From: Straminergon stramineum
Taxonomy: Eukaryota > Streptophyta > Bryopsida > Hypnales > Calliergonaceae
Length of the DNA stretch: 64,000 nt
Direction: 5' to 3'
Assembly: GCA_963920665.1 (NCBI GenBank)
Contig: OY987273.1
Location: 3,970,501-4,034,500 of the forward strand
Shown here: positions 1 through 11,268 of the stretch, piece by piece
Layout of the letters: every line of letters starts with the position of its first letter
Numbering within the stretch: position 1 is the stretch's first letter
Translations under genes and position numbers: made by a program
Notes under the pieces: model-generated
Told to the model about the DNA's origin: nothing
Databases searched by the model: none
The model's input: only the letters and a program-made list of their open reading frames with translations

Positions 1-139
1 CTACTTGCATTGGGGAAAACCAATGAAATGGGATGTTGAAGAAAAAATTCATGAGATGTCCGACAGCCCTACCGCCCCTAAGGATATGTTCTTTTAAATG
101 ACATGAGATGTAGAGGTGAAGTTGTGTGCCTTTCGGATC

Positions 140-751
140 CCTAATAGCGAGTCTCAAGAATTGTTCTGTTGGAGTATGGGAGGGCATTGGAGCTCACAAC
201 ACCATAAATTCTTCTGAATTCTCAAAAAAGAATGGATGAAGCAGGGTCCAAATGACCTCTTGGTCGAGGTGGAGCGAAATCCTAAGGTCATTAAGCAATT
301 GGAGGGATACAATACAAAATTGATAGGGCGGGTCCTCATTTTATCAAAATTGGAAGACGCAACAAAAGTTCGTTCTATGGTGGACCTATATAGTAACTCC
401 ATAATAGAGAATAAAATGGAAGATGTTGCCAAGGCATTTGACACAAGGATGAATGAGGTTATAATGAAGTGGAGGTCGTATTTAGAGGAGGGAAATGAAC
501 CCTTTTGGCTCCATGTGAAATGTGAGGAGGCAATGATAAACAAATTGATGGATGATGTGGATTGTGTTGCAGCGGCTTTGAAGGCCCACAAAGTGGACAT
601 AACTCCAAAGAAGAAGAATATACAGAAGATTGAAGAGGAGGATGACCACTCTCTGGAAATGAAACGACAATTTGAGAGGGTTGACATAGAGGTAGAAGCT
701 AGCCTTGGAGGGACAAGTCGTAGACGTAATCCTCCTTTGCACCCTTGTTGA
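140..751 (+). pseudogene. Unassigned repeat-type coding fragment
   Basis: The frame is open from a start at 236 to a stop at 751 (171 residues) and extends back in the same frame past one stop (TGA near 217). The product is charged and mostly helical-looking. It has a middle segment containing VKCEEAMINKLMDD just after a GNEPFWLH motif, and an acidic and lysine-rich tail (KKKNIQKIEEEDD). I recall similar fragments near transposon genes in gymnosperms but cannot name a domain. It may be part of an element next to the hAT copy that starts about 800 bases downstream, but nothing links the two. A minus-strand frame overlaps it (154-768) and is low-complexity Ser/Phe-rich, so the plus strand is the better choice. 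No promoter or intron is visible. Confidence 0.4.
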
Positions 752-1560
752 ACAAGTAGAAGACTCATGGAGAAGGAGGGGACATCTCGTGACGCAGAGG
801 AAAATAATGGTGGCCAAAACTAAGAGGTAAATGTTGAATTTTATAGCATAGACTTATATAGTTATATTTGTGGCATTGAAAATATAATTATGCATTGTGT
901 GGTTTAGAAGTTTTCATGACTAGGACGTCATCCATTGTATATATGGAAACATACTTGTAATGCATATACATGTATGCAAGGAAAATATATTTTTATTTCA
1001 ATTTGTTATATATATATATATATGTTTGCTTCATTATTATAATTTCACTTGACTATGTTGAATTCAAGGATACATGCTCTAGCCAATTTCTAGTTTATTG
1101 TTCATTCAAAATTCAAATGAGTATTTTATTGTACCACTTTGTACTTTTTTTGTAATCCTTTGATAAATGGTAATCCAATAATCCATACACCCTAGCCACC
1201 TTGAACTACAAAACTGATTTTAAAGAAGACAGCCCGTCCACCTTATTCGCCCCTTCCGTTGGCAATTGTCCAACGGTAACTTTCAAACCATAGAGCACTC
1301 ATCACCTCAGTAGTATAAGAACAAAGAAGAAGACATTTGCAAGTACTCCTGAGAAACTGAACGTTAAGATTTTCAAGAGCTAGGAGCTACAATTTTTGTG
1401 TCCCTTGCTTGGTAATGCATAGTTTAGTGGATAGGGGGGCTTTGGTTTCGAAGGCTTCACACACTCATTATATTTCATATATGTGACTTAATCGATTGAT
1501 TGAAACTTGATATGGGATTGAAACTTGAATTTGAAGGAAGCTTTTCACAATGAGTAAGAA
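752..1560. other. Intergenic, AT-rich, with a short (TA)n tract
   Basis: I see no gene here. A TA dinucleotide run of about 16 bases lies at 1007-1022. The left end of the hAT element probably falls in this stretch or slightly right of it, but I could not find a convincing inverted terminal repeat or 8-bp duplication. Confidence 0.5.
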
Positions 1561-1589
1561 CTTCTCTAGTTGGTATAGTATTCCATCAA

Positions 1590-3560
1590 GCGATAAAGTG
1601 TAGTACAAGGCATGTGACTTGGTGTTTGCAAATTGGAAGTGCCGCATGTTGAGCCACTTGGGATATGAAGGCAAAGTTGGTGTTTAAGACAAAGGAATAA
1701 GCCTATGTCCAAAATTGACATTGCCAATTCAGAGTCTTTTTGGCCTTTGTAAAGGGGTGTTCCCACCAAGATCGGCCCTTGACAACGTGGATGGCCAGAA
1801 CATAGCAAGAGTTGCTAGAAATATCTCAAATGGAAGGGACTCACCAAGTTCAACACATGCAAATTCAAGCCCAATGCTAGAACAGATAGGTCGTGCATCT
1901 GGAGGAATAAATCATAATGCTAAAACATCTAGTGGACAATGTCCAATCCTACTGTCTTCCATGAGTAGGCCTCAAAGATAAAGCCGGCTAGCAGATGGTT
2001 TTGAAGAAGTAGATAGACGCAATTTGGATGCAATGTGGGATAATTTCTTCTATTTGGCAAACATACCATTTGCAATTTCTCAGTCTACGTCATTCAAAGA
2101 AGTAGTAAAGAAGATAGTCGAGTTCAAAAAAACGTACAACTCGCCATCATACTTTGCTTTACGAACAAAATTATTGGACCAAACAAAAGCAAATCTTGAA
2201 GTAAAGCTACATAAGAGGACTAAGGATAGTATAAGAAATTTTGGTGCAACCCTCTCTATTGATGGATGGAGCTCGGTTACAAATTCACCATTAGAGAATG
2301 CCATACTTGTGTCTTCCGCGGGGGAGCAATTCTTGGGATCTGTGGATACTAGTAGGTTCGAAAAAAATGTAGAGTATTTGGCAACTATTTTGGATGAACT
2401 CATACAAAAGATGGGGCCCCAGAATGTGGTACAAATCACAACAAACAATGCTCTTGTGAACCCCGCAGCGTATAGAATTATATCAGAGAGGTATCCACAC
2501 ATTTCTTTTCAAGGTTGTGTGGTACACGCCTTGAATTTGTTGCTTAAAGATTGGGGAAAGCAAGCTCGGATGATGGATGTAGTGGAAAAAGCCAACATGG
2601 TTCTTACATTTTCAAGAAGCGACACATCCCACTTGTAATATTTCGGACTTACAAAAAGGACCTCACCTTATTGATGCTAGAGGAAACAAGATTTGCCTCA
2701 AATTTCATTCCTCTTCACTATTTATTGAAGGTAAAGGGAGCACTCCAATAAAGTGTGATGGATCCACATTGGAAACAATACGTGAGGACGTTGAAGGACA
2801 AGAAAACAAAAAGTCGCACGAAGTCTCGAGAGACAAAGAAGATAATAAACAATGAGCATTTTTGGAGGCATTGCACCAATTTTGTTGATTTGGTGGGCGT
2901 CGTTGTATATGGCCTACGTGATTTAAATGTAGAGACACCATGCATAGGCAAGGTTTTACACATTATGAGAAAAATACGGAAACATGTGGCAAATTTAGAA
3001 ATTGTGCCTTTTTGGTTAAACCCCAAGCTTGCCAAACCACTTAGAGAGACGTTCTAAGTCCAATGGGAAATGGTGGAGAGCAATCTCCATTATGTAGGAG
3101 CTTTCTTGAACCCCTACCTACTTTAAGATAAAGAACTAGCTGATGATCTTGAGGCAACCAATGCATGCAGGCATTTTCTTATGCAAATTTGTAAATGTGG
3201 AGACTATGCAAACGTTGTGAAAGAATTCATGGCTTTTCGACATAGGCAACCTCCTTTCCACAACATGTTGGATCCAAGTGAATAAAAATTATTGGCACAC
3301 GCTTGGTGGGATTTTGAAGGCACTTGTGGGAAGCTAATTGCTCCAATTGCAAGGAGAATATTGGGCCAACCAGTATCCTCATCTTCATTTGAACGAAATT
3401 AGAATAGCTATTCTTTTGTTCACAACAAATCTTGAAACAAGTTGAAAACAAAAAGAGCCATGGATTTGGTGTATGTGTACACCAATTCAAGAGTCTTGGC
3501 CGCATCAAAGGAGAAGGATGAAAAAAAGTGGTACCTTGAAAATGCACCACTTGAAAATGT
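1590..3560 (+). pseudogene. hAT-superfamily transposase, decayed
   Basis: This is a cut-and-paste DNA transposase remnant acting on its own hAT element. Three parts appear in family order. A BED-type zinc-finger remnant lies at about 1600-1710 (a Cys, then HLGYEG and SLCPK). A DUF659-like catalytic N-half lies at 2024-2560, with LSIDGWSSVTNSPLENA, the GSVDTS strand and the VVQITTNNALVNPAAYRI block followed by CVVHALNLLLKD. A C-terminal dimerisation region lies at about 3290-3480, with HAWWDFEGTCGKLIAPIARR, SSSFERN and DLVYVYTNSRV. The frame is broken by stops (for example near 1980, 3127, 3284 and 3400) and by frameshifts around 2560-2750. Plant hAT transposases are usually 600-800 residues, so most of the protein is represented but it cannot be functional. 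Assignment to hAT is firm; element ends were not found. Confidence 0.85.
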
Positions 3561-4052
3561 AGAATTACAGGAACTCGAGGGGTCTAAGGTGGAAGATGAG
3601 AATAGTAAAGACAAAGAAGGTGTTGATGTTGACGGAAATGAAGAATATGGACACGAAGCAAGTAAAGATGACTCGATATTTAATAAAGAAGAGGATATGA
3701 ATGGTGACACGTACAATTTTGGAGGTGAATAATTTGAGAGAGGAAATATGTATGATGATGACGTGGGCAACAATAACCAAGACGAGTACAAATTTCCATT
3801 GGACAATGACCATTGTGGAAACGATGAAGGTGTACCTTCCATAGCAAGATTTGTAGATGGAAGCGGATTTCTAAGCAACGATAAGGTCCTAAACACAAAT
3901 GAGGAGGATACAAATGTCCAAAAAGCAACTCGTATTGGGACTACAACTACCAATGGTGGAACTTTTGGAAGCAGACGAAGTGATTGGAAGTGACAAGTCT
4001 CCGTCCATGGCAATGGCCCAAGTAGACAAGAATGACGAACTAAATGGCCGGG
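3561..4052 (+). other. Acidic C-terminal tail of the hAT reading frame and flank
   Basis: After the dimerisation region the frame runs on as a very acidic tail to 3732, then short overlapping frames follow (3748-3993, 3899-4228). Asp/Glu-rich tails after the hAT dimerisation domain are common. I cannot decide where the protein originally ended. Confidence 0.35.
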
Positions 4053-4228
4053 AGCAAATGAATGTGGACAAGACAAGCGTGGAGTTTGGAAGAGGATTAG
4101 GGAGCAAAAGCAGTTGGGAACCAAGTACCCTGAACCCTAAAGCAAATGAATGTGGACAAGACAAGCGTGGAGTTTGGAAGAGGATTAGGGAGCAAAAGCA
4201 GTTGGGAACCAAGTACCCTGAACCCTAA
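4053..4228. repeat. Perfect 88-bp tandem duplication
   Basis: Positions 4053-4140 and 4141-4228 are identical over 88 bases, starting AGCAAATGAATGTGG and ending GAACCCTAA, with the first eight bases repeated once more at 4229-4236. Because 88 is not a multiple of three, any frame crossing it is shifted. Absence of differences implies a recent event. Confidence 0.95.
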
Positions 4229-4634
4229 AGCAAATGTTATAGGGAACAATGTAGGTTCTCATTCCATAGAATGTAAAATCCCAAACTTGCTTCACAAAGA
4301 TCAAGGGACCAAAGAAAGCATGCGAAGTTTGCAACATCCAACTTGCAGCAGTCCTCAAATAGCTCCACGCTCCCTATTTAATAGTGGGAGTATTACTTTG
4401 TTGGGTTTAAGAAATTCTCAATGTCAACCACGAGCTTTCAACATTTCAAAAAAAATGGGACATATGGAGAATTCAAGATTAAACATTACTTCATTCACTG
4501 ATAGTGAGGAAGATGAGACATTGGCATCAGTGCTCAAGAATCAAGAAGGTTGCCAACCACAATCTTCCATTAGGCCATTTAACCCTCAATTGCAATCTTC
4601 GAATGCAATAGAGGCATGTTCCATAGAAGGGTGA
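4146..4634 (+). CDS. Hypothetical frame downstream of the hAT remnant
   Basis: A frame of 162 residues begins inside the 88-bp duplication and ends at 4634. Its composition is ordinary (Ser, Asn and Gln rich), with a short acidic stretch (FTDSEEDETLASVLKNQ). After the stop, basic and acidic stretches continue in broken frames to about 5040 (for example VNRKVQEKGGGNESPLSDNE). I do not recognise a domain. It could be a fragment of a retrotransposon ORF1 or chance. Confidence that it encodes anything is low. Confidence 0.2.
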   Translation: MNVDKTSVEFGRGLGSKSSWEPSTLNPKANVIGNNVGSHSIECKIPNLLHKDQGTKESMRSLQHPTCSSPQIAPRSLFNSGSITLLGLRNSQCQPRAFNISKKMGHMENSRLNITSFTDSEEDETLASVLKNQEGCQPQSSIRPFNPQLQSSNAIEACSIEG

Positions 4635-5780
4635 AAGGCAGAAAAAACAATGATGAAAGAAACCCCTAAACCTAAGAACAAACTAGTAATGGAGCCATTT
4701 GGTATCTCTCCAAACAAGAAAGTAAATGTAGGAAGATCCCCATTTGATAAGCATATGCCTATTCTGGTGCTTCCCTTTCAAAAAGGAAAAGTAGTTGATT
4801 GCCTTTGAGAACGCGTAGAAAAAACCTTGTTGCAAGCAAAGAGGGGGTGAAAGATGGACAAGCGTAAGGGGAAAGCTTTAGTAAATAGAAAAGTACAAGA
4901 AAAAGGAGGGGGAAATGAATCACCTTTGTCGGACAATGAAGAGAACATGTTAATGGATGATGACAACGGATTCCAATCAAGAGACTACAGTAGTGGGGTA
5001 GAAGTGAAAGGAGATAGTGATTACCACCCTTAGGAATTTAATCTAGAAGGGGCTTGCACCTAGGACATTTATAGGTGCTCAAATTCTTTTGATTCAGAGA
5101 GATATTGAGCTAAGAAATGTTAGTAGTACAAGTTGTTCAATTTATCTTGAAGAAATATATGACACTATCAAGTTCCCTTACTTGAGTTATTTGTTTGGTT
5201 TTTGTTCCAAGTGACATTCGAGAAATCTTTTGTTTTTGAACAACATTCAAGAAATTTTCATTCAGTTCATTGTGTAATTTTTTGTTATGAATTTTAAATA
5301 AATGGAACAAGATAATTTCTAAAGCAATAGAACTCTATGAAATTAGTAACTAACCTTGCAACAAAACTTAAATCTGCCAATGTTACACTCACCCTGTGTG
5401 TGTTTTTTGTTTTTTGGACCAATGATTATGTGGCCTTTCTTTCAATAAGGTTATGAGTTTCTTAGCTCCTTCAATTTTGGGGCTTGCATAGTTGTATAAA
5501 AGGAGACCAACATTGAATATGCAATTTTCAATATGTAATTTTTGTATGCAATTCTTGAATGTGATGACTTAGTACTTTATGTCACTTTTTAACACATTTA
5601 TCCCCTTTTTTTTCTACAGGCTTGAAGTTGCCCATTTTCATTTCAGGCAATTGGGCATTTAAACCCCCCAAAATACACTCACCCTGCCCACCCTGTTCGC
5701 TCCGTCTGCTCGTCCACCCGCCCCCTGCACAACGACTAGGCAATGTCTGACTACGTTGACCGCGTCCTCTGAAATTGGGC
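4635..5780. other. Non-coding, no gene seen
   Basis: AT-rich sequence with no frame of note. A GC-richer patch lies at 5660-5770. It borders the minus-strand fragment that follows. Confidence 0.4.
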
Positions 5781-5784
5781 ATCC

Positions 5785-6865
5785 AAGCGTCCAGACGTAC
5801 ATTCAGGACAACCTTGCTACAAACCTTGCACACTATAGTATAATCTTTGGGAGGAGTGTCTCCAACAACAAAAGGAAACGTAGTGTATCCTGTCTACTCT
5901 CTCTTGTTCTTTCTAGAAGCCCTCTTTAGGTAATCACACTTTGGATTTTCACAAGCAAGATGACTAGCGGAGTATGACTTACGGAACTTTAGATTGTTGA
6001 AGTTGTGAATGTTCGTTGTGACCAGCTTGCACCACGGGTGTCCATAGTAGCGCTTGTCCATTCCCTCTAAGTTCTAAGTAGCCAACGAGGATGAGGACAA
6101 TGTACATGGAGGCAACTCAAAGATAACATTGCCATTGAATAGAGATGGTAGAAACTGCACATGGTGGTGCTTCACGGTTGATATATCTATGGAGGACAAT
6201 TCATTTCTAGAGTGGTGCATATTAGCTAGTCTCTTCAAGCATTCCAATATGCTCACTCTTTCGATTGGATATGGATGCAAGGGGGGGCATGAGAGTAACG
6301 ATTGCAAAGGACTATTAGACGGGGTACTCTCTATTGAGTCCCCCTTGACTTTCGTATCCAACACATTTTGCAGAGAACATGATGTTCTTAGAAGTCTCAA
6401 TTCAAAGGATTTCTTTTTGGATTTGCTAGACACATGTACAACAAGATCTACCTCCTCCACTTTGACTTGATAGACAAGGGCACACTTAGGTAGGCCTAGA
6501 AGCACATGACAAGGTGAAGAAGGCAAAACTATGTTTGTATTGTAAGGCATATCCACTATAGACATAGCCAATTGCCGACTTAGAATTTTTGTAGATGCAA
6601 CTAGCATGGACATGGGGAGCCGATATACCCTATAGTTTCCCGAGGTACGGTACCAACACTGACCATCTTCTTTTGCACACCTTGCAATAGGAATAGACTT
6701 TTGCAATTCCTCTGATTTCGACTTTTTCTCTTCCTCGACATAAATGGAGGACTCAACAAATCTAAAGCAGACATGAAGCAAGTGGATGAATACCCTAGCA
6801 TGACCCCTGTCATGAACTGGAAACACTAAGGGAATTTCATGACCGTCTATTCAAATGCAAGCCAT
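5785..6865 (-). pseudogene. Zinc-binding, transposon-type N-terminal fragment (MULE-like family)
   Basis: Reading the minus strand, an almost open frame runs from an ATG at 6865 through the 250-residue frame 6826-6074 (the longest uninterrupted frame in the 5-7 kb interval) and continues to about 5785 past a stop near 6073 and one near 5900. The C-terminal part has a Cys pattern that looks like a zinc-binding module: WCKLVTTNIHNFNN, then FRKSY, LACENPKCDYL (CX4C), TGYTTFPFVVGDTPP and IVCKVC (CX2C). From memory this arrangement precedes MULE-like transposases with a SWIM finger in mosses and conifers, the same kind of transposase found here at 55.4-58.8 kb. The catalytic part is missing, so the copy is truncated. 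The upstream 200 residues have no motif I can name. Confidence 0.5.
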
Positions 6866-9555
6866 GGTACTATTATATGATCCTTGGGAATTCTAAAGAG
6901 AGGCATAGGTTCCTTGGGATTGATTTCAAGATAAACTCACTTGGTGGATGCTTGTCACATATACATAGTTGTCCTTGGATGCAAGAACGAGGTGGCCTGA
7001 TGGTACAATTATTGAATCATAGTAAGCACTCACTTTTAGTAAATGCCATAGTACATGCACCACCAAGTACATCTTCAAGAACACATATTAATTAAATTAT
7101 TATTGAAGCCATGACGGTAGCTTTAAAATATACTTTCACCTTTAATAGCTTTAAATTTGTATTGTAGCAATGTCATAGTGCAAGGTCTCCCTAGATTTAT
7201 TAAATAATAAAGAAAATATTATTTATTATGAAAAAATAAATATTGCGGCTTAGGTTCCTTATAATAATATGTGGATCCTCTAGGAAGATTGCCGACGATT
7301 GTACATTGTTAGAGTAGGCCGCCGCTAGTTTTTGATGTCCATGACCTTTATGAAGAAAAGCTACATTGCCAACCCTTAATGTTTTTGTCTTCATAAATTC
7401 CTACAAGCAATCTCCACACTATCCAAAGCAAAGTATTATTTTGAATTTTGCTGGCACATTGAAGTAGTGGCCGAAGTATACTTTCACAATTTCAATGGCA
7501 AGGATGTTAATTAGGCGACCATTGAATGCCATTACTTGTCAAAGCTAGCTTCTTTCTTTTCACAAATAAGTATGAGGTAGCCTAGATATAAAGGAGTCAT
7601 TGTTTATAGGATTGAGGGATTAGGCTTTTGTTGTGGGCCTCGAGTGGAATCCGAGCTTCCTTTGTCGCCTCATGCGAGTAGACTCCATTAACCTAAACCT
7701 CGTAGTATTGCATTAGTCAAAGAAGAGGAAAAAGCTTATGTCCCTTTTTTTTTCGAGTTCCAAAGCTCTTAAGCGATCTAGGATGATATGAGGAAAGAAG
7801 GACTAGCCAAGATTGGTCAGTCATCGACAACAACTTATTGCAGAGTCCTTGAGTTTGGAGAAGAGAGTGGTATTGGTGAGCAACTTCTTGGAGTGCAGAG
7901 TCTTGAGGTTGTGTAGGAAGAGTTGGAGGACAAGAGTACTAGACGAAGTCATTCAAGAAGAGAGCACTTTGGACATTTGAACAACATCACCATCTCATTA
8001 GTGCATTTTTGTGTTTGCAAGTTCTTCACATACTAGCAAATCTTAGAGAGTACACAAAACTATGCATGAGAAGATTGAACCACTGAATTGCATGTATAAC
8101 CTTTCCATAGGCAAAAGTAGTACAGATGCAAGTCCTCTATTCTCTCAATTTGACTAGGATGGTTTCATCACTTCATTGTATGTAGAAGAAATTGTTCTCA
8201 CTTTGAAGTCATGATGACATTTCTTTCGTGCACTAATTACACTAGAATATAGTACTACAAATGTAAGGAGAAGAACGAAACTATTTTGATTATAATATTA
8301 GATTAGACAAGTGAAAATGGAAACACTAGTCTATGCAACAACTTGTTTTGCACTTGTTCTTGCAATTTATGCGATGTTCATGAACAATCATTTATACAAC
8401 TATTTCTACAAATACTTCTACTAGAAGACATGGACTTTCATGAGTTCCAACTTCACTAATATTTAATCAAAAGTAGTCTATAATTTGATCTTGAAGAAAA
8501 TGAATATGCTCAGCAATATAAAACATGAAATAAAAGAGAACCTCAATTTTGTGTACGTGACATATGGGAGCATGATAAGAAAATACTGAAGGAAATAAAT
8601 GAAAAAAGATCCACTTGCTGCATGGATGCGGCACATCGCGTGGCCATGGCCATTGTGCTAGGTGCCCGTATCCACTCGTATTTGCACCTACTACACATGT
8701 AGTGCTTGGCATTCACCATGTCCATTTTTTGGCTATTTGCAGCCCCTAAGACCTTGGCAAATTTAGACATTCAAGCCTTTAGGGGGCAACTTTGATATCT
8801 CATTGCTTGCCTTTGGAGAAGGATAATATCTTTTGAGTCAAATCAGAATATTCATCAAATCGATGTCTTCAACTCACGAAGCTATGCGACCCAAGAAGGT
8901 ATCCTTGTCCTTTCTCTCACTTCCCAAAATAACTACAAGAATTAAGGCATCCAAATGGGTTACCAACAATCTGTAACTTTCCAAAATTCTCTAATAATTG
9001 ATGCATGAACATGGCCTGTTGCCATCTCATGCGGACTTGCTTATTTGAGGTGGTGCCACACCATGCTCCTATTGCATCTCAAAACTCCAGTATGAGAATG
9101 GCATTTCCTTTGCGTTTCTCCAACCTTGACTTTTGATCAGTCACTTGTGAAGCTCATGCTCTGCCATACCTTGTTTGTAGAGGGAAGAGACAATACAAGC
9201 GATGAGGACAACATGTAGCCAAGCAAAGGATGGAGAAGAGACCCCAACACTAAAGTTGCAAAACATCTCCAACACATGCAAGGTTAGAATCCCTCACGTA
9301 TTTCTGCTTCTCTACTTCCCTTTTCCATCGTAGACAAGATGTTGTGGCTTTAGAGAGGAGAGGTGAAATCAATGTTTGAAGAAAAGGGCCACAAGTTATG
9401 TAAAACCACATGCACAGCAAATGCCACCAAGACACTCATGAAAAATGCATGATGTACCATACTTTGAAATTCTCCCCATTTCATGAAATTGTTGTGTTCT
9501 TCTCATTGTATTGAGCTATTGCTGCTTCATTTGTTGCGTGAGGGAGAAGGTGACT
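6866..9555. other. Intergenic, no recognisable gene
   Basis: No frame above about 80 residues and no family motif. The sequence is AT-rich with short unrelated frames on both strands. Nothing here supports a promoter, RNA gene or element boundary. Confidence 0.4.
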
Positions 9556-9559
9556 GATG

Positions 9560-10285
9560 CGCACAGCATGTTGCCCTGCGATGCTCATGGATGAGGCACG
9601 CTGCACCACACACCAACACCCTCACCAATGCTAGATTTGTCTCCATCACTGTGGGTAGTTGCTCACATTTCTAGACTAGACACGTTGATGTAATAGACAG
9701 GGAGGAAATGTAGAATTTATGTATGGAGGAGACAATGACTTAGGCCATGCATCAAGATGAAGGCACGCCTTGCCACTCCTCAACACCTTCACCATTTTTC
9801 TAGTTGCTTGGAACGACTCCTTTGATTTGGTCAATTGCTCATATATCTGGACCAGACTCATATCAATGAAAGGAAGGGATGAAACATAGAATGCAAGTGT
9901 GGGGAAGTTGTAGAGTGGTGCATGCAGCAATTGGCATTGCTAAACCATGGCGAAGGCGCACCGCATCATGCCTATACATAGTCCCAATTTTTTTGGTTGA
10001 TAGACTCATCTCCTCCATGTGCAGAGCTACTCATATTTCAAGACTAGACATGATAGAGTAATGGATAGAAAAGGATTTTAAATTTCTCACGCAGAGTGCT
10101 GATGTGTGATGTACATAGCGAGTGGCATCGCGACGCCGCGGCCAAGGCGTGTTGCGCTACACCCCAACACTCACTCCCCATTGTTTTTGTTTCTTGGTTT
10201 GTTTCCCTTGATGGAGGGTAGCTACTCAAACTTCTAGATCTAATGCGTTCCCCTGCCAAGTAGTGAGGGAATTTGGAATGCAAGT
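9560..10285. repeat. Diverged tandem array, about 176-192-bp units, four copies
   Basis: A conserved block (TTCTAGACTAGACACGTTGA and variants) recurs at about 9671, 9847, 10039 and 10231, spaced 176, 192 and 192 bases. Each is preceded by a GCATGATGC/GCGCACGCC-type block and ACACCC(T)CACCATT-like stretch and followed by GGAAGGAAATGTAGAATTC-like sequence. Units are clearly related but diverged, so the array is old. Short frames seen here on either strand are by-products of the repeat. Confidence 0.7.
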
Positions 10286-11268
10286 ACGACTCAAATTTCT
10301 TCAAAATTGAAAATTGAAAACTAAAGCCATTTAGTATAGTTTCTTCTTGGTTTTATTATGTTCAAGTCTAGGTATCAAGCTGTTTAGATCAATTGAAGTG
10401 ATGGTTGACCATGGTTGTACCTTCGCATTGTGATTCTGTTTTCTTTCCATACGTGATTTCCATTTTCTCACGTTGGTTGTAGGGCTGAGATGGACCTATC
10501 AATTTCCTCTCGAGCTTGACCGACCCAATTGGGCTGGTCACGAGTGAAGACGTTGGAGAGCAATTGAAGCCCAAAAGTCCTACTCATGTAGATGTTGACG
10601 GATGAAGTGAATCCGAGAATGAGGACGACAATGAAGAGGACTTAGTAAGAGATGAAGATATTAGGAGTACCCCTTGTTGTGCAGTAGATGCATCAATTGA
10701 ATGCAAACACAATCGCAACACTAATTGGCCCAGTCACCTCATTGTAGGACATTCGCACAAGCGCAAGTAGCTAGAGTTTTCCTAAGAGAGTTTTGAGACC
10801 AAGTATAGCTTGGAGCTACAGATGTCCATGTCTATTGTTAGTCCTTGGTTTGAGGAGCTTAGTGAGTTTGATGCTAGTGCTAGCATGGGATGGCTTGGAG
10901 AGGTCATCATTCTTTTGAGCTCGGACTCATAGAGTGATGTTGAGATTCTTGAGGGTTGAATAGACTTTATTTCATTTTATATTTTTTGTACATGGTGTAT
11001 GCTTGATTCAACCATGGATGAGTAGTTCTTGGACATATATCGATATTTTAAAGACAACTACTTTTTGACTTCAAGTTTGAAGTAAAATATCTTCTTTTTG
11101 CGGGTTAGAATTCAAATTTTGTACATATCAAATCATGCATTGTATTCTACGCCAATTCGTTTATCTTCATCTATGGTTGCCTTAGCAGATGGATGATTGT
11201 GCCACTAGTGACTTAAACTAAAGAAGACCAAATTGTTGAAACTCTTGGGATCAATGAAAATACTTAGC
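10286..11268. other. Intergenic stretch upstream of the split gene
   Basis: No long frame. Acidic short frames occur around 10560-10700 and 10780-10960. They could be decayed 5' exons of the gene remnant that starts near 11269, but no splice sites convincingly join them. Confidence 0.3.

Noticed and set aside
154..817. Minus-strand frames opposite the first coding fragment
   Set aside because: Ser/Phe-rich composition typical of the antisense of a Lys/Glu-rich frame; the plus strand is more protein-like.
1007..1022. TA microsatellite as an element boundary
   Set aside because: Short simple repeat with no flanking inverted repeats.
3420..4212. Long minus-strand frame of 234 residues and a shorter overlapping one
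   Set aside because: They lie antisense to the acidic tail of the hAT frame and are dominated by Ser, Pro and Phe runs, the reverse complement of Glu/Asp-rich coding.
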